Source of the DNA: JBGAHD01 sp044226395 | GTDB taxonomy: Bacteria > Pseudomonadota > Gammaproteobacteria > Xanthomonadales > Ahniellaceae | Direction of reading: 5' to 3' | Assembly: GCA_044226395.1 (NCBI GenBank) | Contig: JBGAHD010000004.1 | Location: 186,001 to 250,000, forward strand | DNA length: 64,000 bases | Shown here: positions 33,442 to 43,391 of the stretch, piece by piece | How the letters are laid out: each line of letters opens with the position of its first letter | Position numbering within the stretch: position 1 is the first letter of the stretch | Program-made: the position numbers and the translations under genes | The notes under the pieces: model-generated | The model's database searches: none | What the model saw: only the letters and a program-made list of their open reading frames with translations | Told to the model about the DNA's origin: nothing

Positions 33442-34718
33442 CAGTGGCGATCCGCGGTGGCCAGCGCCACCAGCAAGGCCGGCAGCACGAGCAAGTTCTT
33501 GAGCAGGCCGCCCCAGGGATCGAGCCAGGCCTGGGGAAGGATGAGGCTAAGCGTCACCGTGTAAATCAGCGTCTGCGCGAGCATCAGTTGCAGCACGCGG
33601 ATCTGGCGAGGTCGCAGCGCAAGCGCGATGCCGAGCACTACATCGATGGCGCCAGCAAGGCGCGCCAGGAACACGCTCGTGGCCGCCGACCATGGCGCGT
33701 CGCGCAAGCTTTCGACGATGGTCGCGGACGGCAGCAGCAGACCAATCAGGCCCGACGCCCACCACACTGCGCACAGCATCGCGATGAGACTCGGCACGAC
33801 GAAGTGCAAACGCGCGGCGAGGCGATCGGGCGCTTGCGCGGGCTCGCGCGCCAACACCTCGTCGAGCGCGCGCGGCATCAGGTCGAGCGTGTCGCGCATC
33901 GTGTTCAAGGCATCGTCGGCGCCAACGACGCCGCGATCGAGCATGCGCGTCATGGTTCGGCCCACGGGACCGTGGCCGAAGCGTTCGCCCAGTTCGGCGC
34001 CAATCATGACGGCGAAGCGAGGCACCGCGACGATGCGCGTTGATCGCAAGCCCAGCCAGCGACGCCAAGTCTGCAAGTAATCGCCCAAGGTGATGACGCG
34101 GGGCCCGACGACTTCGATAACTCGTCCGCGCGCGCGATCGTCCGTCAGCGCCGCCAGCACCGCGCGCGCGAAGTCGTCCAGATGCACCGGCTGCAAAGGC
34201 TGCGTGCCGCCGCGCGGCAGGGGCATGCACCATGGCAAGGCGGCGATGCCACGCAACAAGGCCGTGCCACCGTAGGCGCCGCGCGTGGAATAGATCAAGC
34301 CCGGACGCAAGATCACGGCTTCTGGCAGCTCGCGGGCGATGGCCTCGTCGCCGCGATGTTTGGAAGCAATGAAGTCCGCGTCCTCTGCCCTGCCGAGCGC
34401 CGACACCTGCACGAAGCGCGTGATGCCCTTGCTCGCGCAGGCCCGCGCGAGCGCAAGCGGCGCGCGCCGATGCACGGCCTCGAAAGTCTGATCGCGCGTC
34501 TCGCGCAGGATGCCCGCGAGATTGACCACCGCGTCGATGCCCTCGAGCCGCGGCAGCCAGTCGGTCGCATCGACGTCGCGCGCGAAGTCACACGCGACAT
34601 CGCCCGCGACAACCCGCGCGGCGCGCACCGCGCGAACGACGTCATGCCCGGCCGCGCGCAAAGTCGCGACCACTTCCGTGCCCATGAACCCCAAGGCGCC
34701 CGTGACGAGAATGCGCAT
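33441..34718 (-). CDS. NAD(P)-binding SDR-like protein fused to a DoxX-like membrane domain
   Basis: 425 residues. Residues 1-290 are an atypical/extended SDR of the NmrA/complex-I-39-kDa type: nucleotide motif VTGALGFMGTEVV, AVVNLAGILRE, and VILRPGLIYSTRGA. Residues 295-425 contain four membrane helices of the DoxX-like type (LIAMLCAVWWASGLIGLLLP, FLARLAGAIDVVLGIALAL). The fusion with the adjacent DUF2269 gene suggests a membrane-bound oxidoreductase unit; substrate unknown. ATG 34718 begins the Rossmann fold; upstream in-frame starts are less likely. Confidence 0.8.
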   Translation of the reverse strand: MRILVTGALGFMGTEVVATLRAAGHDVVRAVRAARVVAGDVACDFARDVDATDWLPRLEGIDAVVNLAGILRETRDQTFEAVHRRAPLALARACASKGITRFVQVSALGRAEDADFIASKHRGDEAIARELPEAVILRPGLIYSTRGAYGGTALLRGIAALPWCMPLPRGGTQPLQPVHLDDFARAVLAALTDDRARGRVIEVVGPRVITLGDYLQTWRRWLGLRSTRIVAVPRFAVMIGAELGERFGHGPVGRTMTRMLDRGVVGADDALNTMRDTLDLMPRALDEVLAREPAQAPDRLAARLHFVVPSLIAMLCAVWWASGLIGLLLPSATIVESLRDAPWSAATSVFLARLAGAIDVVLGIALALRPRQIRVLQLMLAQTLIYTVTLSLILPQAWLDPWGGLLKNLLVLPALLVALATADRH

Positions 34719-34943
34719 GGGGCGAGCATAGCCGATGGCCGGAATCCGACGGTTTCGGCCCCCAATGGTCGCGATCAAGGCCCGCATCGGCCGCGGTGCG
34801 GTTAACGATCCGCCAACGGGCCGGTATCACGTTTCGTTACCCGTCGGACGCCCGCCCACTACCGCAACCGCGATGCTTCCCGTTTGCAGGCTCAGGCGAC
34901 AAGTTAGCTACACTCGAAACGGGTGGTTTGAGGGGATACGCGC

Positions 34944-37784
34944 ATGCGGTGGGTATTGGCCATCGTTTTTTCCTTGTTCGGGCTGGCCTTCGGTCAGATC
35001 GGGGTCGCGGTGACCGGCTTTTTCGGCGGTTTGCTGCTGGGCTGGCTGGCGGGCGTGCAGTTCGATCACAGCCGACGTTTACGCGAACTCGATCAAGCCG
35101 CCGAGCATCAGCGTCAGGAGAACGCGCGTCTGAGCCTGGAGCTGGCGCAGATGCATGCGCGCGCCAAGGCCGCGGCATCGACCGAGCGCGCGACGCCCGA
35201 CGTCGAAGCGCCCGCGGACACCGAACCCGCGCCCTTCGTCAGCGAGACCCCGCGCGAGGCGGCGAACGAAGCGCGGCCCACGCCCGCCGTCGCGCCGGTC
35301 GCGCGGATTTCCGAGCCGGTGACGCCACTCACGCAGCCGGCCGTCACGCCCGCGGCCATCGCGGCGACGACGACGCCCTCGCCCGCCAGCCCGGCCGCCG
35401 CGACCGCGACGTCGCAAGCGGCACCCTCGAGTGGCCCCGCGCGTCCCACCGCGCCACCACGTCGCGCGCCGCCGCGCCAGGAAGACGCGGTCACCAGCAC
35501 CGCGTGGCGCTGGCTCACCGAGGGCAATCTGCCGGTGAAGATCGGCATGCTGCTGTTGTTCTTCGGTGTCGCCGCCGCGTTGAAGTACGCGGCCGACCAA
35601 GGCTGGTTCACCTTCCCGATCGAGTATCGCCTGATCGGTATCGCCGGCGCCGCGCTGGTGGGTTTGTTCATCGGCTGGCGTCAGCGCGATCAGCGCCGCG
35701 TGTTCGCCTTGAGTCTGCAAGGCGGCGCGGTTGGCATTTTGTTGTTGACGATCTTCGCCTCGTTCCGACTTTATGGCGTGCTGTCCTCGGGCTCGGCCTT
35801 TACCTTGATCGTGATGCTGGTGGCGGGCACGGCCTTCCTCGCCGTGCTGCAGAACGCGGCGGCGCTCGCGGCCTTGGGCTTCTTCGGTGGCTATCTGGCG
35901 CCGGTGATGATCTCGACCGGCAGCAATGACTACGTGGCGTTGTTCTCGTATTACGCGGTGCTCAACGCGGCGGTGTTCTTCATCGCGCTGTTGCGCTCGT
36001 GGCGCGCGCTGAACTTGATCGGCTTCGCATTCACCTTCGCGGTGGGCACGGCCTGGGGCGCGAAGTACTACCAGCCCGAGAACTTCGCCACGGTCGAGCC
36101 GTTCCTGATTCTGTTCTTTCTGTTCTATGTCGGCATCACGGTGCTTTACGCGCTGCGTCAGCCCGAGGAACGTCGTGGCATCGTCGATGGCACGCTGACC
36201 TTTGGCGTGCCCTTGCTCGCGTTCCCGCTGCAGGCGGCGATGCTGCATGACGATCGCATGGGCCTGGCCTATAGCGCGCTGGCCGTGGCCGCGTTCTACG
36301 GCGTGCTGGCCGCGTGGTTGATTCGCGATCGACGCGCGATCGTGCTGGGCCAGTCATTCGGCGTGCTGGCCGTGGGTTTCGCCACCTTGGCCGTGCCGCT
36401 GGCGCTGTCGGCGCGCTGGACGGCGACGACCTGGGCCATCGAAGGCGCCGCGCTGGTGTGGCTGGGTCTTCGTCAGCAACGTTCGTTGCCGCAGGTATCG
36501 GGCTTGTTGCTGCAGGTGTTGTCGGCGGGCGCGTATCTGATTCATGCCGACGAGATGTGGCGTCGACACACCGACGAGTTGTTCGTCCTCAACGGCCATG
36601 CCTTGAGCTTGGGCCTGATGGCCTTCGCGGGTTACGTCATCGCGTGGCTGTACGAGCGCCACGCCGGCCATCGCGCCTTGGTGTGGATGGCCTTCCTGTG
36701 GGGCTGGTTGTGGTGGACGCTCGCGGGCGTGCGCGAGGTCGCGGAGTTCGACGAGCACGTCAAGGGCGTCGTCGGCCTGCTGGGCTTCTTCGCGATGACC
36801 GCGGGCCTGGCCACGGTGGCCGCGCGGGTCATGAGCTGGACGATGATGCACCTGAAGTCCTATGCGACGGTGTTCATCGCGATCCCGATGGCGCTGTTGA
36901 TGACGGGCATGTACGGCCATCCGTTCGCCGAGCATGGCGGCCTGGCGTGGCTGGCTTGGTTGATCGCGGTCTACGCGGGCATGCATGCGATGCGCGACGG
37001 CGAGGTCATGGGGCGCGGCTTCGCGCACATCGGCGTGCTCGCGGCGCTGGCTTGCGTGGGTGGGCTGGAGATGAACTATCTGGTCGATCGCGAGCGAGGT
37101 CTAGGCTCGGCGTGGCAGTTGCTCGCGAGCTTCGCGCCGCTGGCCTTGCTGTTGCTGGGCACCACGCGCGCGCCGCGGCTGTTCGCGTGGCCGTTCGCCG
37201 AGACGTTCGAAAGCTACGCCGTCGGCTGGCGCGTCTTGGCCAGCGTGGTGCTGGGTTCGGTGTGGTTGTTCTCGCAGTTCCACGATGGCGATGCGACGCC
37301 GATTGCCTATGTCTCGGTGCTCAATCCGCTCGAACTCGCGCAGATCGCGATGTTGGTGTGGCTGGCGCGCGGCGTGTCGAGCGATGGCGTCGGTGGTGTC
37401 GCACGCGGCGTGCTGCCCTACGCGGCGATGCTGACCGTGACCATGATCGCCCTGCGTGGCGTGCACTACTACCACGGCGAGCCGTGGGGCCCGGGCATAC
37501 TCGATTCGCGCGTGGCGCAGACCACGCTGACCGTGTTGTGGGCGCTGCTGGGCGTGAGCGCTTGGGTGTATGGCTCGCGACGCGGCCGCTGGTCGGTGTG
37601 GCTGTCGGGCGCGATCATCATGGGCGTGGTGCTGGCCAAGCTGATCCTGGTCGATCGCAGCTACATCGGTGATCTCGCGGGCATCGTGTCTTTCATCGCT
37701 GTCGGTCTGTTGCTGACGGCCGTGGGTTACTTCGCGCCGTCGCCTCCGCGCGGCGCGGGCGCCCCGCAGGAGGAAACCGCATGA
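34944..37784 (+). CDS. DUF2339-family large integral membrane protein
   Basis: 946 residues. An N-terminal helix pair (residues 3-34), a short coiled segment, then a Pro/Ala/Thr-rich low-complexity linker (about 65-185) and some twenty to twenty-five membrane helices up to the C-terminus. PVKIGMLLLFFGVAAALKYA and FALSLQGGAVGILLLTIFA are typical DUF2339 blocks. Function unknown. GAGGGG precedes ATG 34944 by nine bases. The stop overlaps the ATG of the DUF3999 gene (ATGA), a pairing that recurs in other proteobacteria. Confidence 0.85.
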   Translation: MRWVLAIVFSLFGLAFGQIGVAVTGFFGGLLLGWLAGVQFDHSRRLRELDQAAEHQRQENARLSLELAQMHARAKAAASTERATPDVEAPADTEPAPFVSETPREAANEARPTPAVAPVARISEPVTPLTQPAVTPAAIAATTTPSPASPAAATATSQAAPSSGPARPTAPPRRAPPRQEDAVTSTAWRWLTEGNLPVKIGMLLLFFGVAAALKYAADQGWFTFPIEYRLIGIAGAALVGLFIGWRQRDQRRVFALSLQGGAVGILLLTIFASFRLYGVLSSGSAFTLIVMLVAGTAFLAVLQNAAALAALGFFGGYLAPVMISTGSNDYVALFSYYAVLNAAVFFIALLRSWRALNLIGFAFTFAVGTAWGAKYYQPENFATVEPFLILFFLFYVGITVLYALRQPEERRGIVDGTLTFGVPLLAFPLQAAMLHDDRMGLAYSALAVAAFYGVLAAWLIRDRRAIVLGQSFGVLAVGFATLAVPLALSARWTATTWAIEGAALVWLGLRQQRSLPQVSGLLLQVLSAGAYLIHADEMWRRHTDELFVLNGHALSLGLMAFAGYVIAWLYERHAGHRALVWMAFLWGWLWWTLAGVREVAEFDEHVKGVVGLLGFFAMTAGLATVAARVMSWTMMHLKSYATVFIAIPMALLMTGMYGHPFAEHGGLAWLAWLIAVYAGMHAMRDGEVMGRGFAHIGVLAALACVGGLEMNYLVDRERGLGSAWQLLASFAPLALLLLGTTRAPRLFAWPFAETFESYAVGWRVLASVVLGSVWLFSQFHDGDATPIAYVSVLNPLELAQIAMLVWLARGVSSDGVGGVARGVLPYAAMLTVTMIALRGVHYYHGEPWGPGILDSRVAQTTLTVLWALLGVSAWVYGSRRGRWSVWLSGAIIMGVVLAKLILVDRSYIGDLAGIVSFIAVGLLLTAVGYFAPSPPRGAGAPQEETA

Positions 37785-39172
37785 AACGCACCGCGTGGGT
37801 TTTGGCCCTTAGTGTGTTCAGCGGCGCCGCGATCGCGGCCGCGGCCGACGAGTTCGCGTGGCGATCGCCCTTGTCGGTCGATGGCCAGGACGGCGTGTAC
37901 CGCGTGGTCTTCGACGAGGCGCTGTATCGGCACGCGACGCGCGCGGATCTCGCCGACATCATCGCCGTCAACGCGGCTGGCGAGGAGATTCCCTTCGGGC
38001 CGGTACCAATGCCTGAAGTGCGACCCGCGCCGACGCCGAAACCCATCGTGGCCGTGCCCTGGTACGTGGTGCCACGCGAGGGCGCGCCCAGCATGTCCGG
38101 CGAAAGCCTCGCGCTGCATATCGAGCGCGATGCGGACGGCAGCGTGCGCAAGCTCGATTCCACGATCACGCCGGGCACCACGGCGGTGGGCGCCGACATC
38201 CTGCTCGATCTTTCGCGCATCGATGCCACCGTCACCGCGCTCGACGTGCATCTGGACGACAGCGCCGACGCGAATTTTCACGCACGCGTCGATGTGCTGA
38301 GTTCGAGCGATCTGCGCGGCTTCGACCTGGTCAGCATGCGTCAAACCTTGTTGCGGCTCGATCAGAACGGCTATCGCCTGGAACGCTTGCGACTGGAGTT
38401 GCCCGCGACCCGCCGCGCCTTCCTGCTGCTGCGTCCGCTCGATGCCACGAGCACCCTGCCGATATCCGGCGTCGATGCCGTGCTGCGTCCGGTCGACAAC
38501 GACACGCGCGAAGTCGCGCGTCGCGAGATCGTGGCCACGCCGCAAGCCGACAAAACCCTTGCCGCCGGCGAGTTTCACTACGCCAGCGGCGGCCCCTTTC
38601 CGATCGAGCGTCTGGCATTGAGCCTCGCCGATGCCAATGCCATCGCGCAGGTCAACATTGAAAGCCGCGAGCGCGCCGACGGGCCCTGGCAACGACGCGC
38701 GAGCTTCACCGCATTTCGGTCAACGGCCATGGGCGAAGAGGTGTCGAGCCTGCCCATCGACATCGGCGCGACGCGCGATCGCTTCTGGCGCGTCGTCGCC
38801 GAACCGGCGCTGGCGCGCGCGCCGACCCTGACCTTGAGCTATCGCGCCGATCAGTTCGTGGTGATGACGCAAGGCGAGCAGCCTTATGCCGTGCTCGCCG
38901 GCAGCGCGCGACGCGTGCGCCAGGACTATCCGCTGACGTCGATGCTGGCCGCGCTCAACGCGCGCCTCGGCGCCAACTGGCGACCGAGCGCGGCGACGCT
39001 GACTCAGGGGCAAGCACTCGCGGGCGAGACCGCGTTGAAGGCGCCGCCGAAGCCGCTGCCAATGCGACAGATCGTGCTCTGGGGCGTGCTGGTGCTGGGC
39101 GCGATCTTCGTGTTCTACATGATCGCGCGATTGCTCAAGGAATCGGACGCCGACCCCGCGCCTAAGCCGTGA
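37781..39172 (+). CDS. DUF3999-family exported membrane-anchored protein
   Basis: 463 residues: signal peptide (TAWVLALSVFSGAAIAAAA), a long beta-rich periplasmic part (FAWRSPLSVDGQDGVYRVVF, QNGYRLERLRLELP) and one C-terminal helix (QIVLWGVLVLGAIFVFYMIA) followed by a short charged tail. Translationally coupled to DUF2339, so the two probably form one envelope complex of unknown role. Its end overlaps the convergent DUF1569 gene by 11 bases. Confidence 0.82.
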   Translation: MKRTAWVLALSVFSGAAIAAAADEFAWRSPLSVDGQDGVYRVVFDEALYRHATRADLADIIAVNAAGEEIPFGPVPMPEVRPAPTPKPIVAVPWYVVPREGAPSMSGESLALHIERDADGSVRKLDSTITPGTTAVGADILLDLSRIDATVTALDVHLDDSADANFHARVDVLSSSDLRGFDLVSMRQTLLRLDQNGYRLERLRLELPATRRAFLLLRPLDATSTLPISGVDAVLRPVDNDTREVARREIVATPQADKTLAAGEFHYASGGPFPIERLALSLADANAIAQVNIESRERADGPWQRRASFTAFRSTAMGEEVSSLPIDIGATRDRFWRVVAEPALARAPTLTLSYRADQFVVMTQGEQPYAVLAGSARRVRQDYPLTSMLAALNARLGANWRPSAATLTQGQALAGETALKAPPKPLPMRQIVLWGVLVLGAIFVFYMIARLLKESDADPAPKP

Positions 39173-39587
39173 GGTGATCGCGGATGTGCAGGGCCTGCAG
39201 ACGCGCCGCGTCTGCCAGGCTAAGGCGCCCGAAGGCGAAGTGCTCGGCCGGTTCGCGATCGAGCGCGTCGAAGCGCGCGATCGCCGCGACCAAGCGCTCG
39301 CGCGCGACGGCGACATCGTCCACGGGCGGGATCTCGATGCCGGGAATCGGCGCGTCGAGATCGTGACTGAGCCGCCCCTGGCGCAGGAACCGTCGCGCCA
39401 CCATCGGGCCGATCAGGCGTCGCACCAACCAGGCGCGCGGTCGCGGAAAACCATCGACCGCGCACTCCAGACTCTGCGCGCAATGAATCAAGGTGCGAGC
39501 CAGATTCAGATGGCCGCGTGGCACGTGACCGCGCGCGATGGCGGCATCGACGTCGCGCAGGGTCGCGCGCAGGACGGTGTCGGACAT
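39162..39587 (-). CDS. DUF1569 (DinB-like fold) protein
   Basis: 141 residues, predicted four-helix bundle. The segments RTLIHCAQSLECAVDGFP and FGRLSLADAARLQALHIRDH carry the histidines that place it in the DUF1569 branch of the DinB-like superfamily; such proteins may bind a metal, and their substrates are mostly unknown. ATG 39587 has GGGAG eight bases upstream. Confidence 0.75.
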   Translation of the reverse strand: MSDTVLRATLRDVDAAIARGHVPRGHLNLARTLIHCAQSLECAVDGFPRPRAWLVRRLIGPMVARRFLRQGRLSHDLDAPIPGIEIPPVDDVAVARERLVAAIARFDALDREPAEHFAFGRLSLADAARLQALHIRDHLTA

Positions 39588-39709
39588 GAGGTTCTCCCCG
39601 GGTGCGGCGACGATTATGCCCGCATTCGGCCATGTCGCGCGCCGCGCGCCGCCGCTTCCGCGCCGCTTCCAAGGTCGACACTGCGCCTCGACGTCCCTGG
39701 AGCACGCCC

Positions 39710-41017
39710 ATGCCCGACTTTCGCAATCCCGGTTTCAAGGCCATCGGCCTCGGCTTTCTCGCGCTGATTCTGTTGATTCCGCTTTTCCACGTTCGCGGCC
39801 TGATCGAGGAACGGCGCGAACGCGAGAACGAAGCGCGCGCCGGCATCGCCGCGCAATGGGGCGGCGAGCAGTTGCTTGCCCCGGCCCTGATCCTGGTCGA
39901 CGTGCCCGCGCGCATCGACAAGCAAGCCAATTTCGAAACGCCCGCGCGCCAGGAAGTGCTGCTGGCCGATCGCGCGGAAGTCGCGGCCACGCTCGACACC
40001 GAGGTGCGCTATCGCGGCATGTTCGAAGTGCCGGTGTACTCGGCGCGCGCCGTGGTCAGCGCACGCTTCGATGCCGCCGACATCGCGGAGCTGCGTTCGC
40101 GCGTGGGCTTGGACAAACCGCTGCTGCTGCGCCTGGGCGTGTCCGACGCGCGCGGTTTGCGCGGGCTGGACAATCTCATCGTCAATGGTCGCGAATGGCG
40201 CGCGGAGTCGGTGGGCCGCGAGGTCTTTGGCCTGGCTAATCTCGGCGTGAGCTTGCCCGCGGATGCGGATTTTTCGAACGGCGTGGAGCTGCGCTACGAA
40301 CTCACGCTCGCCGGCACGCGCGAACTGCGCGTGCTGCCGTTCGCGCGCGCCACGCAGGCATCGATTCAAGGCGCGTGGGCTGATCCGAGTTACATCGGCG
40401 GCTTTCTGCCGCTCAAGCGCGATTGGCGCGAGGGCGGCTTCCGCGGCGAATGGCAGGTGCTCGATCTCAATCGCGACTACCCGCAGCATTTCGATGCGAA
40501 TGGCTACAGCGCCGACGTCGCCTCGAGCGCCTTCGGCGTGGCCTTGTATCAGCCCGCGAACGTGTATCAACAGAACGAGCGCAGCGGCAAGTACGGCATC
40601 TTGATGATCGCGCTGCTGTTCATCGCGATGTTCCTGTTCGAGATCATGCGTGGTCTGCGTCTGCATCCGATCCAGTACTTGCTGGTGGGCTTGGCGCTGG
40701 CGACGTTCTATCTGCTCTTGCTCGCCCTGTCGGAACATCTTGGCTTCGCGCCCGCGTATGGCGTGGCGGCGCTGACGGCGACGGGATTGGTGGCGGGTTA
40801 CATGTCGTCCGTGCTCGGTTCACGCCGTCATGGCCTGACCGTCGCCGCGATGCAGGGCACGGCCTATGCGATGTTCTTCTTCCTGGTGCAGCGCGAGGAC
40901 AATGCCCTGCTGCTCGGCGCGACCGCGGTGTTCATCGCGCTGGCCGTCGTGATGTATCTCACCCGTCGCACCAATTGGTACCAGTTGCGGTCGACTCCGG
41001 AACCGTCGGCCGCCTGA
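39710..41017 (+). CDS. creD: Inner membrane protein CreD
   Basis: 435 residues: an N-terminal helix (FKAIGLGFLALILLIPLFHV), a periplasmic domain of about 280 residues with GFLPLKRDWREGGFRGEW and GVALYQPANVYQQNERS, and five C-terminal helices ending KYGILMIALLFIAMFL and onwards. This is the CreD architecture; in E. coli CreD belongs to the CreBC envelope-stress regulon, but no creB or creC is nearby. ATG 39710 is preferred to upstream in-frame starts because TGGAG lies eight bases before it. Confidence 0.9.
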   Translation: MPDFRNPGFKAIGLGFLALILLIPLFHVRGLIEERRERENEARAGIAAQWGGEQLLAPALILVDVPARIDKQANFETPARQEVLLADRAEVAATLDTEVRYRGMFEVPVYSARAVVSARFDAADIAELRSRVGLDKPLLLRLGVSDARGLRGLDNLIVNGREWRAESVGREVFGLANLGVSLPADADFSNGVELRYELTLAGTRELRVLPFARATQASIQGAWADPSYIGGFLPLKRDWREGGFRGEWQVLDLNRDYPQHFDANGYSADVASSAFGVALYQPANVYQQNERSGKYGILMIALLFIAMFLFEIMRGLRLHPIQYLLVGLALATFYLLLLALSEHLGFAPAYGVAALTATGLVAGYMSSVLGSRRHGLTVAAMQGTAYAMFFFLVQREDNALLLGATAVFIALAVVMYLTRRTNWYQLRSTPEPSAA

Positions 41018-41072
41018 GGCCTCGGCTGTTCGACCGGCGGCTCGTTGGGCGGGCCGCTCATTTGCACCGGAC

Positions 41073-41100
41073 ACGCGCGCCGCGATCTCGCGGCGCGCGT
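41073..41100. terminator. Terminator-like hairpin between creD and argH
   Basis: Perfect 12-bp stem ACGCGCGCCGCG/CGCGGCGCGCGT with loop ATCT in the gap between two convergent genes; GGCGTTT follows on the + strand. It probably serves as a bidirectional end signal. Confidence 0.6.
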
Positions 41101-41106
41101 GGCGTT

Positions 41107-42405
41107 TCAGGCGCTCGAAAGCGCGTCGAGGCGCGCCTGCAATTCGTCCAGACGCAGATCGGCGCAAGCACCCGGCGACGTACGCGCGGCCACGCTGTCT
41201 TCAGGACGACGTTCGCCCAGGGTCGAGGCCGCGATCGCGGCGGCCTTGTAGGCCTCGCGAAACGGCACGCCGGCGACGGCCTGTTCGATGGCGAGATCCG
41301 TGGCGAACATCGGACCTTCGATCGCGTCGCGAAGACGCGACTCGCGCCAGCGCAAGCGACGCAACAAATCCGGCAGCAAGGCCAAGGCATCCAGACCCTG
41401 ACGCAACGCGCGCAGCAGCGGCGCCTTGCTGAATTGCAGATCGCGCTGATACCCCGACGGCAAGGACATCAGCGTCTGCATCTCGGTCATCGCGCCAGCG
41501 GTAACCGCCGCGCTCGCGCGCAACAGCTCCACCACATCGGGATTGCGCTTGTTCGGCATCAGCGAGGAACCCGTCGTGTACTCGGGCGGCAATTCGACGA
41601 AGCCGAACTCCGATGTCGTGAACAGACTCAGGTCCCAAGCCAGTCGACGCACATCGCCCAAGGCCTGCGCCAAGGCCGCCAACGCCTGCCATTCGTACTT
41701 GCCGCGCGACAACTGCGCGGCGATCGGATTGACCTGCAATCGCGCGAAGCCGAGCACCGCGGTCGTGTGCGCGCGATCGAGCGCCAAGTTCACGCCATAG
41801 CCCGCCGCCGTGCCCAGCGGATTGGCATCGACGAGTTCGGACGCGCCGCGCGCGATCAGCGCATCGTCGATGAAACTCTCGGCATAGCCCGCCCACCACA
41901 GGCCCGCGGTCGAGACCATGGCGCGCTGCAGATGCGTGTAACCGGGCATGATTACTTGCGCTTCGTCGGCGGCGCGATGCAGGCACACTCGCGCGATCTC
42001 GCGCGCGAGCGCGCCCAGTTCGGCCAAACGATCCTTCAAATACAAACGCGAAGCGACGAGCACCTGATCGTTACGACTACGACCCGTGTGAATGCGACGG
42101 CCACTATCGCCCAGACGCTCGGTGAGGAAGGCCTCGATCGCCGAATGGCCGTCCTCGTAGCGCGCGTCGAGCACGAACTCGCCGCGATCCACCAAGTTCG
42201 CGAGATCCGCCAGATTCGCGCGAATGCCTTCGAGCTCGGCCAGGGACAGAATGCCCACGCGCTGCAAGCCCTCGGCGTGCGCGAGACTGGCGCGAATGTC
42301 ATAGGGCAGCAGTTCGCGATCGAGGATCACGTCCTCGCCGGCGAGAAACCGCATGATGCGCGCGTCGACCACGGCGCCGGGCTTGTCCCACAACGGCTGG
42401 CTCAT
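41107..42405 (-). CDS. argH: Argininosuccinate lyase
   Basis: 432 residues; splits argininosuccinate into arginine and fumarate, the last step. The superfamily signature GSSLMPNKRNPD and the catalytic serine loop are present, as are GYTHLQRAM and GRSRNDQV. ATG 42405 overlaps the argC stop (ATGA). Last gene of the argF'-G-E'-AB-C-H operon. Confidence 0.96.
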   Translation of the reverse strand: MSQPLWDKPGAVVDARIMRFLAGEDVILDRELLPYDIRASLAHAEGLQRVGILSLAELEGIRANLADLANLVDRGEFVLDARYEDGHSAIEAFLTERLGDSGRRIHTGRSRNDQVLVASRLYLKDRLAELGALAREIARVCLHRAADEAQVIMPGYTHLQRAMVSTAGLWWAGYAESFIDDALIARGASELVDANPLGTAAGYGVNLALDRAHTTAVLGFARLQVNPIAAQLSRGKYEWQALAALAQALGDVRRLAWDLSLFTTSEFGFVELPPEYTTGSSLMPNKRNPDVVELLRASAAVTAGAMTEMQTLMSLPSGYQRDLQFSKAPLLRALRQGLDALALLPDLLRRLRWRESRLRDAIEGPMFATDLAIEQAVAGVPFREAYKAAAIAASTLGERRPEDSVAARTSPGACADLRLDELQARLDALSSA

Positions 42406-43388
42406 AGCGGAATGCCCTCGAGTTCCGGCAGGCCCAGGGCCAGATTGATGTTCTGCAGCGCCTGCGTCGCGGCGCCCTTGAGCAGATTGTCGAGCGTGGC
42501 CACCACGACCACGCGACGACCATCCTGCGACAGCGCGAAGCCGCCGATTTCCACGCCATGACGACCCGCGATCTGGCTGACCCAGGGCGGTTGTTCGGTG
42601 AGGCGGATCAGCTGCTCGCCGTCGTAGCTCGCGTGATAGCGCTCGAGCACCTCGCCCGACCACATCTTCATCTTCAGGCGCAGATTCACCGTCATGGTGA
42701 TGCCGCGAAAATGCGGCGCGACGTGCGGCATGAATTCGACGGGATGACCGAGATGGCGCGTGACCTCGCGCTCATGCACGTGGCCGACGAGCTGATACGG
42801 CATCAAGTTGTCGCGCAGCTTTTCCGGATCGTTCTTGTCCGACGGCGTGGTGCCCGCGCCGCTGTAGCCCGACACGCCGAAGCATTGCGCCGGCGCCGCG
42901 AGCAGCTCGCGCAGTGGCGCGATCGCCAATTGCATCGCCGTGGCGTAGCAGCCGGGGTTGCTGATGCGCGTCTGCCCCGCCGCGCGCGCGCGCGTGAGTT
43001 CGGGAAGACCGTAGTACCAACCGTCATCGAAGCGATAGTCGGCCGACAAATCGATGATCACGGCGCGAGGGCGTTTCGCTTGAATCGCACGCGCGTAGGG
43101 TTCGGCCTTGCCATTGGGCAGGGCTAGCACGAAGACCTCGCATTCCTGCGCGGCCAGTTCCTCGTGACCGAGATCGGCGTAACGCGCGTCGCCGCGATAC
43201 TCACCAATGACGCTCGCGACATCGCGACCGGCCAATTCGCGCGACACCACCGCGCGCAGTTCCAGACTCGAATGCCCCGACAGCAAGCGAATCAGCTCGG
43301 CGCCGACATAGCCGCGCGCACCGACCAGCGCGACGCCGTACCGACGCGGGGTCTCCAAGGCGGTGACGTTGTCATTCGCGGTCGTCAT
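42402..43388 (-). CDS. argC: N-acetyl-gamma-glutamyl-phosphate reductase
   Basis: 328 residues, Rossmann domain VALVGARGYVGAELIRLLSG, the catalytic cysteine in ISNPGCYAT, and GYSGAGTTPS. It reduces acetylglutamyl phosphate to the semialdehyde. ATG 43388 is chosen; GTG 43391 directly precedes it, but GAAGGG lies seven bases before the ATG. The next enzyme, acetylornithine aminotransferase ArgD, is not in this operon. Confidence 0.95.
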   Translation of the reverse strand: MTTANDNVTALETPRRYGVALVGARGYVGAELIRLLSGHSSLELRAVVSRELAGRDVASVIGEYRGDARYADLGHEELAAQECEVFVLALPNGKAEPYARAIQAKRPRAVIIDLSADYRFDDGWYYGLPELTRARAAGQTRISNPGCYATAMQLAIAPLRELLAAPAQCFGVSGYSGAGTTPSDKNDPEKLRDNLMPYQLVGHVHEREVTRHLGHPVEFMPHVAPHFRGITMTVNLRLKMKMWSGEVLERYHASYDGEQLIRLTEQPPWVSQIAGRHGVEIGGFALSQDGRRVVVVATLDNLLKGAATQALQNINLALGLPELEGIPL

Positions 43389-43391
43389 CAC

